From positions 108,790,499 through 108,854,498 of the forward strand of contig CM050446.2 of the NCBI GenBank assembly GCA_027563935.2: 64,000 bases of DNA, in the 5' to 3' direction. The notes under the pieces are model-generated. The model searched no databases. It was not told the DNA's origin and was given only the letters and a program-made list of their open reading frames with translations. Positions within the stretch are counted from its first letter, which is position 1. Every line of letters begins with the position of its first letter. A program made the translations under genes and the position numbers. Below are positions 1 to 12,222 of this stretch, piece by piece. The DNA is from Costus lasius. Taxonomy: Eukaryota > Streptophyta > Magnoliopsida > Zingiberales > Costaceae.

Positions 1-389
1 GCAGTGCAATCTCAAGTAACAGTAGAAAGCTCCAAATCCGGACGAATAGATAGATGCGGCTGATTCGCCACCATCCACGCCCTCTCTCGCCGCCATAGCT
101 GCTTCCAATTCGTACCGATAAGCTTTACCTTTTGCAGCTGCTGCTGTCGCGAGTTCCCAAATCCTCCCCTAAGCCCTAGTTACAGACAAGGAAGCAAAAT
201 AAGGTTTTTTTCTCTTGATCTTTGTTCTTTTTTCTTCTTTCTTTGTCGTGCTTCCTTGCTAAGTTGCAGATCTTGACTATTTGCGACTTCCAGCTGTCCA
301 TTCTTTTACTCCTTTTTTGCTAATTGGCTGCGCCTCCTCATTGGATTGTGATTGTTGCTACAGAGAGGGAAGGAAAGGGGGGAAGTGCG
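1..389 (+). promoter_or_regulatory. 5' leader and proximal upstream region of the ARF-GAP gene
   Basis: This stretch lies directly upstream of the ARF-GAP start codon. It is pyrimidine-rich around positions 205-260 (repeated TTCTTT/TTTCTT), as is common in plant 5' leaders. I see no convincing TATA box. A 5' UTR intron is possible but I cannot place its borders. The transcription start is not visible from sequence alone. Confidence 0.4.
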
Positions 390-3300
390 ATGGCGAGCAG
401 GGTGAAGGAGGATGAGAAGAATGAAAGGATCATACGAGGACTCCTGAAGCTTCCTGCAAACCGGAGATGCATCAACTGCAACAGCCTGGTATTCTTTGCT
501 TCTCTGTCCATCTATTTCTTCGTCCCTGCCACCACCCTTCAATGCTGTTGCGTTCCCCTATACGCTTCTCAAATGCTCAAATTATGATAATTCTGGTCCT
601 ATAGACATAGTATATGTGGATGCCTCAGAAGTTGGAAGCGTCTTCAAATTTGTTTGACTGCTTTTCACATTTTTTTTCCCATTATCTTGTAGGCTTAGAG
701 TACATTAGGGATTAGTAAGCTGTGAGTAACGATTAATAAGTTTTCAGTTTGTTATATCCAATCATTCAATTGTAGCCTTGAAATGCATCGAACATCCAGA
801 GGGCGTTCAACAAATTAAAACAACGTGATTAATGAATATAAATTGGAACTTCAGTAGTCAATTCTTGGTCTCGGCTAGCTTCAGTTTATCTTCTAAAGAA
901 AGATTGGAATCAGGAGGTGCCTTCTCTCTATTTTATTTCCTGGAATATTTCTAAAAAAATCCTAGAAAATTCCGAAGGTTCTGCCTCCAATGCCATCCTG
1001 TAGTCGTGTCCTTTTGTGGATGCTTTGTTACCATCTCTCTCTTCAGATACTGGATTGCATATATTCACATCCGGCAAATGTATTAGCTGCAATGTAGTTC
1101 TACATTGGTTGATCCTTTGGCACAATTTTAAATCAGCGATGATATATGAACGATGCATGGTGCCTCTTCAAATCTCATCATGTGGCATGCCGAATCCGGT
1201 TGTATTTAGCAAATAGTGACAGCTGATGACAATATGTGTTTGCTTAAAAGAGTGGCTAAATGAACATTAGCATTTCAATTACTACAATGTGCTAAATATT
1301 ATTCTCTTTGCAACTTCTCACCATCTGCCTCTTGTGATATCTTATAGTAAGGATGGTTAACAAGTGAATTCTTCATCATTAACTCTTCATTGGCAAACAT
1401 GGGCTATTCTAATATGCTTCATGTGAACAGGGACCTCAATATGTATGCACAAATTTCTGGACATTCATATGTATAAATTGTAGCGGAATACAGTAAGTGT
1501 TTCTTGCCAGCAATTTAGTTGTTTCAATTTTGTGATCTTATTCTCTTTTTCACTTCCGTCCACCTACCCATACCAAGATGAATATTGAAAAACTATTGTC
1601 GATAATCAATCGTTTCCAGTACTCCTTGTATGATGTACTTTCGTTCTTTGTTGCTGTGGTGATGTTGAAACTTCATATTACAGTCGGGAATTCACCCACC
1701 GTGTAAAGTCCATATCTATGGCCAAATTTTCTCCACAGGAAGTTTCTTCTCTTCAAGAAGGAGGGAATGAGGTATTTAAACCTATCCATCTAAGCACTTC
1801 TATCAGTCGTGTGTAACTTGTCCCTTCACTCTTTTCTATAGATTTCTTTTTTCCTGATCTTATTATGCAGCGTGCTAAGGAAATCTATTTCAAAGAGTGG
1901 GATCCACATCGTCATTCTTTTCCTGATAGCAGGTTTCTGTTAATTCCAAAGTGTTCTTCTTGAATCTTTATGGATGGTAAATTTTATCAACTGTTTGGTT
2001 TCAGTAATATTGACAGACTCAGGGAATTTATTAAGCATGTTTATGTGGACCGAAGATTCACAGGGGGTAGAAGTTCTGATGAGCCTCCAAAGGTGAAAGT
2101 GATACTTTAGGGCTTTGGTTAAGACCTTGAAATATTAACTTGTTGTTTATCATCTTCTGTATAATGCAGCAAATGTGTTGTTGGCCTTTATGATACTTGC
2201 GTAAGAAAATGATTATTGTATTTAAAAAATGACGAAAAATACTGCTTTTGCAGCGTGAGACTGTAGATTCTTATGGCAAAAACAAGGTGGATACTTATCA
2301 GGGATCCAGAAGCCCACAATATGATAATACAGATATCCGGCGGTACAGTGAAAGACTTGGCTCTGTAAGTCCTCCGTCAGACTACAAGACTAGTCCTGGG
2401 CAATTTGACAGAGATGATAGATCTGGATACCAAAGCCAAGACCGTAGTACTGTGGATCAGCAGTTTCCTGATAGCTCTAAGCGTGAGTTGATGTCACCAA
2501 ACCAACACAATAAAGTTGACGGCTCAAAATCACCAAAATCACAACCTGTTAGTGTAGTCAGCATCCCACCTGCTTCAATTGGTGAACCTGCAAAAACAAG
2601 TGGACTTCAACTTCCGCGTAGTTCTGCTCATGCACAGGTGAACTTTTTCACCCTAAGACACTTAAAGTGGCATGTCTTTTTTGCCTTTGATTGTAATAAT
2701 TCCTGGGAATGTGAATATACTCACTTCCTTTTGATGAAAACCATAGTCTAAGGATCAAGGCTCATTGAATATCACTCGGTCTGCATGCACTAGCTTAAGC
2801 TGTTTAACTAATATGTGCATATTACTTAAAATAATTGACATTGATCCAAAAATTCAAGTGATTGATCCCTTTGTCCTCCTTTATAGCTGTTTGTTTTCTG
2901 ATATTATTGATGCATTTATTGTTTGTGGTGAAGTAAAAAATGACATAATTTTGGTAGTTGTATTTGTTTGAATAATATGATAAACTGTGTTAGCATGTAA
3001 AACTATATTAGTGCTAATGTATGAGTAGCAAAGGGCAAAAGGTCATATAACATGTTCCCTACTTTTGGCTCATTTTAGAATTTATACATGACCTTGTTTA
3101 CAATTATCTCTCATGTTAAATATGTTGCAAATACCATGCCTTCTGAAATCTCATTCTGCTTGAAGATAGCTTCAGCAATTTGTGAACAGGAATTTTGTTT
3201 TTCTAAGATCTATATTTTTCCTGGTTCATAAATTGATGTATTACGACATCTTGCTTGGCAATACCAGATGCTATGAGACACATTGATATATGGGCCTGAG

Positions 3301-6300
3301 ACTGCAAAAGACAGTGGAAATTATACATTATGATGTATAATAAATATGGACGACTAGTTCTATTCAGAGCATCTTATTTCGTAATTAAGTTATGAGTTCT
3401 TTGTTCAGGGCTTATAATTTATGTTAGTTTATTTGCTGCAGCTTTTCTTTCTTAGGTCATGACTTCTCTTGTTGGAAAATTTTAATTTGATTATTGGTAT
3501 TGAATACCATTAATGCTTATTCTTAAGGCATATTTCAGAATACTGCATCTTCGAGTAGCAGAGGATCCAGCACTGGGAATCCAGTTGAACTGAAAGTCGT
3601 AAGCTCCAGAAGTTTGATTGACTTTGATGCAGATCCTGTACCACCTACTACTCGAGCTATGGATCATTCTGTACCCCAACTAACTACCAGTTTGAATACT
3701 GAGAGCGGGGGTTGGGCATCATTCGATGACTCTTCATCTTTAAAAGTGAAACAGGTGATTGAAGCAGATACTCTGTTGTCCCAATTGTCAGTTACTCAGA
3801 TTGCTTCTGCAGCCAAGGATCCGAGCATATCTATTGCTGGAATTGGTTCCTTTTCAAACCAGAGTAATACAGGGCAATGGACAACCATTCAGCAGCATCA
3901 ACCTCCTCTATCTCAAGCTTCTATTCAGTCTAACAATCAGCCATTTAACACATCTTTTATCGGGGCTCCAGACAACCGGGTTAGTTTATTTGTCAGTACT
4001 CTAACCTGTCAACATCATTTAATTTTTCTATGATTGATTTTGTGATCATTTCACTTCAGGTGGCACCAACATCTTTAACTGTACAATCTTCTCAAGCATT
4101 ATTTGTACCACTTCATGAAGCCAATAATGCCATTTCACCACAGTTTACTTCTACAGAGCCCAAACCTAGTGGAAGAAAAGAGCTTCCTGCGGTAATCATT
4201 TGCTTGTCGCATTTTGTAATATTTTACATTCTTGAGGCGGAGGGATTTCCTCATCACTGTCAAACTCAATTACAGGACCTGTTCACTATGACTTATCCTT
4301 CAACATTTACTCAATTCCCTTATTATCGACCACCTCAACATCCTATGGGTTATGGCATGCAATATCCAACTGTATTTGTATGTGCTATTTTGCTGTTCAT
4401 GAAATCGTAGCAAACTTCTTCACTGTGGTCACATTTTTTATGATGACTTGTTATAATATTTCTTGCTGCAGGCCATGCCATCTTATCCCCATCCTTCGAC
4501 ACTTCCAAACCCATTTGCTCCTACTGATGAGTCAAAGTTAGTTCATGCTTCCACAGTAAGTTGTGATCTTATTTATACCTGGTCTAACACTTAGCATTAA
4601 GTCAGAAGCATCTCCAGAATCAGAATGGCTTGCTATTGCAATGTTTTGCACCTCATTTTGAGCCTTATTTAGCTGCACTACTCTACAGGTGGCGTTATAA
4701 TAACATCCAATGTTTGACTGGGTAGTTGCCTTCCTCTGCATGAACAGTTCTGATTCTATATGTTTTATAAAATAATTTGAGTCCACTCTTTGTAAGAATT
4801 TATGTTACACGTGTACATACAGCTACTACTTTCTTTTTTCCCTTGAATTTCTACTTTATGAAAAGTTCTTATATCTTTAGATAGTTGTTTCATTAGTAAT
4901 AACCAAGCTTTGGGAAACCAAACTGTACCATACAGTACGGTACCGGTCTGGACAGCAACCAGACCCGGAACAGCCATCGGAGCACGGCTCCGGGGCGGCG
5001 GGTGGCAGAGGGTGGCGGCGGAAACTTCATTTCGCTGCAGCGTGCTGGAAGCTTCGCTGCCGCTCGGTATGTACTGGTACTAGTACCATACTAGTCTGGC
5101 GGCTCACTGGACCGAGTCGCCAAATTGGTTTTACGAACCTTTGGTAATAACTACTAAGTGAAGTATGTTATGCTAGCATGGATCTCTATATTCAAAACCT
5201 AACAAAAATATTATCATACAGTGATGTTGTGAGGGGATGCTTCTTGTTTTCTACTTTACCTTTTAGTTACAGGAATGATCAGGATACAATCTGTGGCCAC
5301 CTGGCTTGTTTAATCACATAACATAACTAAAATCCAACTAGACAACTTTTTTCTTTTCGCCAAAGCTGATTCTATGATTGGTACTTAAACTGCAAGCAGC
5401 CAAGCACACAGTTGTCATGTTCTCCAGTGATGCATCATCAGATTGAGTATTCCACACTAAATCATCACGTTATTTTAGGCTTCCAATTAGCACCATGAGT
5501 GCAGATTCTTTTGGGCCGTCATCATTAGTAAAAATAATGACATAAATATGTTCCATAAAAAAATGCCATGGCTTCTATATTAAAGTTGATTTCTTGTATA
5601 CTAAGTAATTCATTCCAGGATCCGAGGACTGTGGTTGTTTGTGAATCCATGTGTTTTCTTGTGTTATTTCTCTGTTTTGTAGTTCCCAAATTTGGCACAT
5701 CTGCAAAGTGCATTACCTAATGTGGCTGGGCATTCATCCATTCTGCGCATATCCAGCATGCCCTCCCAACAATGGTTGCCTCAACAAGTTCCAATATCAA
5801 CTACGCCTCAAAGTAAATTATAATTCATTAAACTCTGACGTTCTAGCTGGTTATGACAGTTTGCTAATATTTTATTGGTGCTTATGGTAAAGTTCATTCT
5901 TCAGGTCCATTTCCGATGCAGCAAGGTGGAGGCCCTATGCCCCAACCGCCACCGAATACTATGTATCATGTTATGTAAGGCTCATGGGTTAACCTGCTTA
6001 TTTATGTGTATTTCTTCAATTAATTTGGACCTGCTTAGAATGTCTCAATGTCGTGATGTTGTAGATGATTCAGATTTTATTGACCAGTCTATTGTACAAC
6101 AACAGTTTATTTACACTTCATAGTATACTTTAGAATCCTTACTAACATTTGAAATTTGTGTTTGCCTGGTTGTAATGAGCTGGTGGTAAAGTCTAAGTTT
6201 CTTCTGCTTGGCACGTGTACCAGTTCATAGATGTCATTTTTATACGGTTTCCTCAGAATAATGAATTGTGGTATTTTTTTATGTTAATTGCTAGGTATTC

Positions 6301-6652
6301 ATATGACCTTGTCTCTGAAGACCTTATGGATTATACTTCATAATGCATGTACTAGGAATACATGTGGCATTTTAAATTAAACAGTTTGAAACTCAATTAT
6401 AAATGGTTCAATTCATCTTATACAACTTTCACATCTATAGCTGCTATTTTCACGTGGCACTAAAATGTAGACTCGTTAGAACCTGTACACGATAAATTAA
6501 GTTTTTCTTGGTGCAGGCGTCAAACAATTGGAGGTTTCAATACGGAAGGAGCTGCATTCAACTTTTCAGGCATTGATCAGAATTTGGATTCCAGAAATTA
6601 CCGACCGCATTCCCCTAATACTGCAACTCCTGGAAGAAATCCTTTTGGATAA
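390..6652 (+). CDS. AGD14: ARF GTPase-activating protein, AGD14-like (13 exons)
   Basis: The protein stimulates GTP hydrolysis on ARF-family GTPases in vesicle traffic. Exons, read from GT/AG borders with matching phase: 390-488, 1431-1492, 1684-1771, 1871-1932, 2005-2092, 2254-2637, 3539-3979, 4060-4191, 4276-4377, 4472-4555, 5683-5812, 5905-5974 and 6517-6652. Together they give about 625 residues. Exon 9 could instead end at 4371, two codons shorter. The N-terminal ArfGAP domain (about residues 1-125) has a C4 zinc finger, with Cys27 and Cys30 in exon 1 and Cys47 and Cys50 in exon 2. The GIHR motif that carries the catalytic arginine (residue 55) is split by the exon 2/3 border. The rest is a low-complexity Ser/Pro/Gln-rich tail, as in AGD14/AGD15 proteins, ending in NPFG. 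The start is the only ATG that keeps the canonical zinc-finger spacing. All phases agree, so the gene looks functional. Confidence 0.93.
4904..5143. mobile_element. hAT-like MITE of the CAAGG family, in AGD14 intron 10
   Basis: A 240-bp insertion flanked by a perfect 8-bp duplication GTAATAAC (4896-4903 and 5144-5151). The ends are imperfect inverted repeats: CAAGCTTTGGGAAACC on the left and, reverse-complemented, CAAAGGTTCGTAAAACC on the right. The interior is GC-rich and contains GGTACC/AGTACC-type motifs shared with the elements at 36221, 38632 and 42385. It encodes nothing. The 8-bp duplication points to hAT mobilisation. Confidence 0.8.
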
Positions 6653-7939
6653 ACTTGCACTGATGGAACAGCCTGTCAAATGATCTGTGGCTCGTTCCTA
6701 TGCATTGCCTTGTAGGAGATATGTAATTACTATGGCTATAAGGGTGCAGTGGTTGCCATGAAGATATCTCGAGTTCATTTTGAAAATGGCAATGGTGAGA
6801 AGGTATAACATGTAACAGTAGCATTGAAGAAGCCTGGAACTTCTGTTGTTGAGGTAACTTCGGAGATGTCCCTTTTGTCAAACATACAAGTGTTTTGATG
6901 GTCAATTGTACCTATTTCTGTGCTTGTCTAGGTCTTTGGTGTGCATCATGCATATTTTTTTCTCACATTATCAAATGTGTTTTACATTTGTTGAAGTATG
7001 GTTTTGCCTGATATTTTTGAAAATGGGAACATTTGTTCAAATCAGTTGTTTCTTTGGCTGCAATTTGTACTAAAGGATAAACGCTGTTATTTTATGGTTT
7101 ATGCCTTTGTTCAAAGGCCACCATTTGTATCAATTTGTGTTTTATTGCGTGGGATTTTTCTTTCCGCGTCTTGATTATTGAGTATTGCTTTGCTTGAGTT
7201 TACCTTTTTTTTTTGGGTATTGAACAATAGGGTTTTTGTTTTCATTTTTTAATCCAGATGACCCTTGCTGTAAACAATTAAAAAAATGTATATAAACGTA
7301 GTGAAGAGGTTAAAAATCGGATATTACATTTTAGCATTATGAGTTCTTATTCGTGGATCCGTACTTAAAATTATTCTAAATGATGAAAATTTTAATTTAT
7401 TAATTATGATATTTTTTTTTTGCCAAATGATATATTTATTCACTATGATATTTGAGTATACTTCATTGTAATATAGCCTAAAATATTTGGTGCAGGGCAG
7501 CAGCATGAGTATGAGCTCTTAACTCATCCTTCACATGCTTCTTGTTGACACATTTATGAACTTAGGTATCACGCCAACCTTTCTATCTCGAACTAATTTA
7601 TTTCTGAACCTACAACGTTAATTTGAAAATAAAATGCAAAGAAGGGGACTCTCAATTGCTTAATCACACAATCATGGGATCAATATTCATATATTTTATT
7701 TATCATTATTAGATCATATGTGGTCTACATATATTGGGATACTCATCCCATGTGACATGCAAACCAATCATCTTGGTAGGTAGTACTGTCGATATTTATC
7801 ATTCACATCTTTAAAAGACTAAGGCAATATCATTGCCAGGACATGATATAACAGCCCATGAATGACCATCCCCCAAGTACCAAGGGGCCTGTAGGTAATC
7901 AGTGTCATCTTACAGCGAATCCAATGACTCCTAAACATA
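6653..7939. other. 3' UTR of the ARF-GAP gene and AT-rich intergenic DNA
   Basis: The sequence after the stop codon is T-rich and probably holds the 3' UTR for a few hundred bases. I do not see one clear polyadenylation signal. From about 7200 to 7940 it is AT-rich non-coding DNA. I recognise no gene or repeat ends here other than the TATTG target duplication at 7940-7944. Confidence 0.5.
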
Positions 7940-7944
7940 TATTG

Positions 7945-10286
7945 TGTCGTATTAACTTAAGATCGCTTAAGTGCTTAAGCGATCCACATCAGATTTGGCC
8001 ATTTCTCTCCTTTCCTTTTTTTTCCGTTCCCTGCATCGCTTCGTTCTCACTTGAAGCCGGATGCAAGCGTTGGACGCCCAAAACAGTCGTGTTGCCGGAC
8101 GTTCATCGGCAGGGGATGGGCCGCTCACGCCCTTCACCCTTAGCCTCGCTTCATCAGCGCCCCTCTGGACGCCGGAAACCAGTGGTCAGAGGTGGGAAAA
8201 AGTCACCAGAGAAGATGATGGAAACCACATTGGAAAAATCAAAAAACAACGTCAGAAAATGCAGAAGCTTGAGGTGAAATTTTCACCTGTTATTTATCTC
8301 CAAAAATAGCTACCTAAAACCCCTCTCCTTCTCCCTATACAAAGCTCTGCCTCTCCTCTACGTCTGACCTTATCAGTGCCGGAATACTCGCCGGGATGCC
8401 CGCTAGTCGCCGCCTGGATGAAGAGGGAGGTGGCGAACCTCTGATGAAGGATGGAAAATCCTAACGCCCAAGAATCACCTTAAGTATGTGGCTCTAATCG
8501 AAAATGATAAGTGCAAGTATTAATAAAAGATGGAAAGAATGCACCTAGGAACCCCTAGGGGAAGGGGCTGACCCCTTCTTAACCCTTCAGATGATGACTG
8601 AGATGAAGAGTGTTCCGGATGCTGATTTGAGTGTTCTTCAATGATGCCGAATCCAGCCCAGGAGATGATTCGATGAAGGCAGTTGAACTCAGCAATGGAA
8701 CAGTAGCGCTGAAAGTAGTGGAGGATGCTAGTTGGTAAGATGCAGGCAGGGAAGATTGAAGAACCGAGAGACACAGGGGAGCAAGCTCAACCCAAAGAGG
8801 AGCAAGCTCGACTCTTCCACATGCTAACACAAGGTTTACCAAATTCAGAATTTTCAAAACTAAGTGCAAGAGTGAACAACGCTCGCTTAAAACCTTTCCT
8901 CCCAACATAGAAACGACCCTTGGCATTATGAAACAACCCTTGGCATTCTTCACTTGCTGGCGCCTCCTCGTTCCTCATAATGGATCTAAGGCTGATTTAA
9001 ATTGGATGGTGGAGATGAAGCTTCATCCCAGCTTTACCATTGGTTGGAGTGGGCGGTTGCTTGGGATGTTTTGGCTTGACGGGCTATGATGATATTCCTT
9101 GGCGCATGCAAGTGGAATAAAGGCTGGTGGAGGCGTGTCTGCATGTTATTGGCTGGTGGAGAGGTGCTTGCTACTTGAATCTTTTGTGGTCCCAACTTGT
9201 GGACAAGGTTGCCTCGGTAAGGAATTGGAATGGTGTATTTTGACCTGCTCTTTGACTTGGACGGTGGAGTTGTTGCAGAGTTCAATTTGGATAGAACCAT
9301 GTTGACTTGATGTTTGACATGGAATTTGCATGGTTCGGCTGAGTGTGTTGAAATTGACACTTGAGCTGGGTCTGATCACGAACCCGTTTGTCTTTGACAT
9401 TGACTTTTCTCCATGGGCTGATTGGAGTGGAACATTCATTATGCCAAGGTCACTTCAGGGTTGGGAGGTTAGGTGCAGCATGTGCAATACAGGTGTGCAT
9501 GAACCTAGACTATGACAACCTATCACAACCACTACAAAATAACATAAAGACTTCAAAGTAAACCTAGGCTAGTCCTAGCTACAACATAAAACAACAAGTG
9601 CTGAAAGTAAATATAGTTTGTAACAACATTACAATCACATGAAGTGCATGAAATTAACAAGTTCAAAACATCAACATGCAAAAATTTTCCAAAATGATGT
9701 CACGCCTAATTAACCCTTGAAGATGTCCCTACATCAACCTCTATCCGCCACTCATGGGGAAGAAGGCAACGCACTGGTTGCCTGCTCTCGCCGTCGTCCG
9801 GTTCTCGGGGAAGGCAGAAGGTCTCATCCGCCTATGTTCTCGGGGAAGGGGCGGAAGGTCTTGTTCGCGTACATTGTCGCTGCTGCTCAGGAGGACAACG
9901 CCGCCGCTCATGGAGGAGGAGCTCTTAGGGAGAAGACATGGCTGGAGAAGAACACTCACATGGAGGAAAGCTCTTGCATTCATTGAGGGGCGTCTCTCTG
10001 CTTCATCCGCAGCGCACGTCACTTTTCCTCTGTGTCTGCCTGCTCTTCAACAACTCTCTACCGGATGGGACGCGAGCTCATTGCAATCAGCCACCATCTG
10101 AAATTTTTGCCTTGTGCGCATTTGGTTGATGACAGTGGGCAAAGCAAAGCGGAGCAGAACCATCTCACACGTCACCTGGACCTGCCCAATCCATCGGGCT
10201 CACTCAAGTGGGCTACGTCGGGGCCTTGGGCCTCCGCCCAGACCCATCTACCACTTGGCCTGGCCTAGAAACAAACGGGCGTAACA
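7945..10286 (-). repeat. LTR A of the array (3' LTR on the minus strand), interrupted
   Basis: On the minus strand it begins TGTTACGCCCG at 10286 and ends ...AATACGACA at 7945. Without the nested solo LTR (8442-9736) and its duplicated 5 bp it is about 1,040 bp, matching LTR B once B's own insertion and terminal duplication are removed. Parallel blocks are 7945-8441 with 12223-12640, and 9744-10286 with 12646-13987. Confidence 0.85.
8442..9736. mobile_element. Solo LTR nested in LTR A
   Basis: A 1,295-bp insertion with TG...CA termini (TGATG at the left, CATCA at the right). It is flanked by a perfect 5-bp duplication ACCTC (8437-8441 and 9737-9741). LTR B is uninterrupted at the same place, which fixes both borders. 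No coding capacity. Size, termini and 5-bp duplication are those of a solo LTR left by intra-element recombination. The parent family is not otherwise present in the window, and I cannot tell which strand is sense. Confidence 0.85.
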
Positions 10287-10299
10287 TCTCTCCCCAGAC
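10287..10299 (-). other. Polypurine tract of internal region 1
   Basis: On the minus strand, GTCTGGGGAGAGA lies immediately before the LTR start TGTTACG. This is the expected place and composition for second-strand priming. It fixes the 3' LTR border at 10286. Confidence 0.7.
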
Positions 10300-12197
10300 G
10301 TTGCTCACGATGTCCTCTGACCTCGGGACCCATCGCCTCTGCGACGTGTGTGTCGGAACTCCGCCAAGGGAATTGCAATGGACACCGGCACCTCCGGCGT
10401 CCTTGGGCACTTCGCACGTGTCGTGGCCACTGCCACAATGTGCGCTATGCCATCTTGCCGCCTGTGAGCGGCTGGTGCTCTCGCCGAAGTGGTGGAGTAA
10501 CTCGCCTGCGCACGCGCGGGGTCCCTCTCTCTTCACATCCCTCGAGTCCATCAGGCTGCTCCGTTGAAGGCTGAAAATCCATTCGGGTGCCTCCTCGTGA
10601 TTGACTAAGATGCCCTCCAAGTGAGGAGTCACCGCGGCCTTCGCTCATCAGAGTAAATCGATGTCGAGGACGACATCGTAGTCGTCCATCCTTGTCACCC
10701 ACACATGGTGTCGACCCGTCCATCATCCTAACTCCACTGGGACGTCAAAGGCGATACTCGTCATCCGCTGCTCCGCAATGTTGATGATCTTCACCTAATC
10801 CTCTATGGATGAAGTCTGCAATGCCAAGCGCTCTGCCGTGCACTCTGACACGTACAGATGAGTCGCACCGGTGTCGACCATCGCCTCCACCTCGACTCCA
10901 CCGATCCGCATCAGCATGTAGAGTAGCCTCGAACCTCATGAGGCCGATACTAACACGATCGCTCCAATTGCCATCGCTCTAATTGTCGCCGGAGGGGAGT
11001 CGGGGGTGGCGGTCACTTCGCATGCCACTAACGCCAAAATTCGCTCCCAGTTCGGGCAATCCTGCATTCGGTGGAGACCCTAGCACAGGAAACATGCCAT
11101 CGGCCTAGGTCTCTCTAGCCCCCTCTCGATAGGTTGGGCCGGATCCTGTCGTTGTTGGGTACATGCCGGTTGGCCTCTGCCTATCCGAGGAGGGTGTCGG
11201 CCCCGAACTGGCGCTCTCGTCCTTGTCAGGGATCCACGTCTTGGGGGCAACGTCGTGGCACTCGGTGAAGTCGACCCTGTTGCAATCGTGTCCACGAGGT
11301 CCTCGGCCACTGCCGCGCCCTCTCGCCAATCTTGCTGAGAATATCGCTAAACCTCTGCCTCGGCCCATGGCTGCAAGTGCCGAAGGAAGGTGTGTCGTAG
11401 GTGTGCCTCTGACATGTCCGGGATCTCCAGCACTAGCATCGAGTATGCCCGGACATACTCCCAGATCAGGCCAGAATGCCAGAGCTCGTCCACCGTGTAT
11501 CGAGCTCGATCCACCGAGTTCCCAGGAAGGAATTGCCTCCGCAGATCCTCCAGGAATACGTCCCAGGTCTAGGTCGTCACTCTCGATGTCGATTCAACTT
11601 TGGTCCTCCACGAAAGCTTCGTGTTGGCCGTAAGGTAAGCGGTGCACACCTACACGTGCTCGTCATCCGGGATGTGGATGGAGATGAAGAACTACATCAT
11701 GTCTCAAATAAAGTTTTCTAGCTCCTTCGACGATCAGACTCCTTCGAACGTCGGTGGCTGAGGGATCAGGACCTTCGGCTTAGGGGCTGCCTGCCCCTTC
11801 ACCGACATCGTCGGGGAACGTCTGCTTTGTGTCTACACAAGTGCCATGCGCAGAACTATTATCTTGGCCTGCATCTGATGCTGCGCCACTTGTGCCTACT
11901 GCAACAGCGCCGAGAATCCGGCCACCTGGTCATGAAGCATCGCTATGCCTGCCAATGCCTCCTACAAGGCATGGATCTGGAGCCTCTGCTCCTCCACCTG
12001 CTGATGGAGGTCCTCAACCTGAGGAGCCAGGGCGTTCTCCTCCTCACTGGAGACGCTGATCAACTCCTCTAGTAATGCCATCCAATCAGCTAGGGAACTC
12101 ATCTTGTCCCTCTCCCTCAGTCTCTAAGATTGCCGGGGAGGACACTCCACTGCTAGTCTCTCCTACTCCACCGGAATACCACCTCCGAAATCATCGG

Positions 12198-12217
12198 AAC
12201 CGTCCTCTAATACCACT
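12198..12217 (-). other. Primer-binding site next to LTR B
   Basis: On the minus strand TGGTATTAGAGGACGG lies a few bases inside LTR B. It resembles the initiator-tRNA-Met primer site TGGTATCAGAGC used by most plant LTR retrotransposons. It marks LTR B as the 5' LTR of the unit at 7945-12222. Confidence 0.65.
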
Positions 12218-12222
12218 ATTAG

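Larger units (their letters stand above)
10287..12222 (-). pseudogene. Internal region 1: gag plus retropepsin remnant, no polymerase
   Basis: Read on the minus strand from the primer-binding site at 12217. A Ty3-type gag segment (about 11700-11250) contains the conserved block FLRHLQPWAEAEV. A zinc knuckle follows, beginning ACFLC near 11090. An aspartic protease has its catalytic Asp-Thr-Gly at 10867-10875 (context VDTGATH) and the late protease block DDYDVVL near 10680. The frame is broken by stops and shifts. About 350 bp after the protease block the sequence reaches a polypurine tract and the 3' LTR, so there is no room for reverse transcriptase, RNase H or integrase. It would depend on another element for replication. 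Confidence 0.75.
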
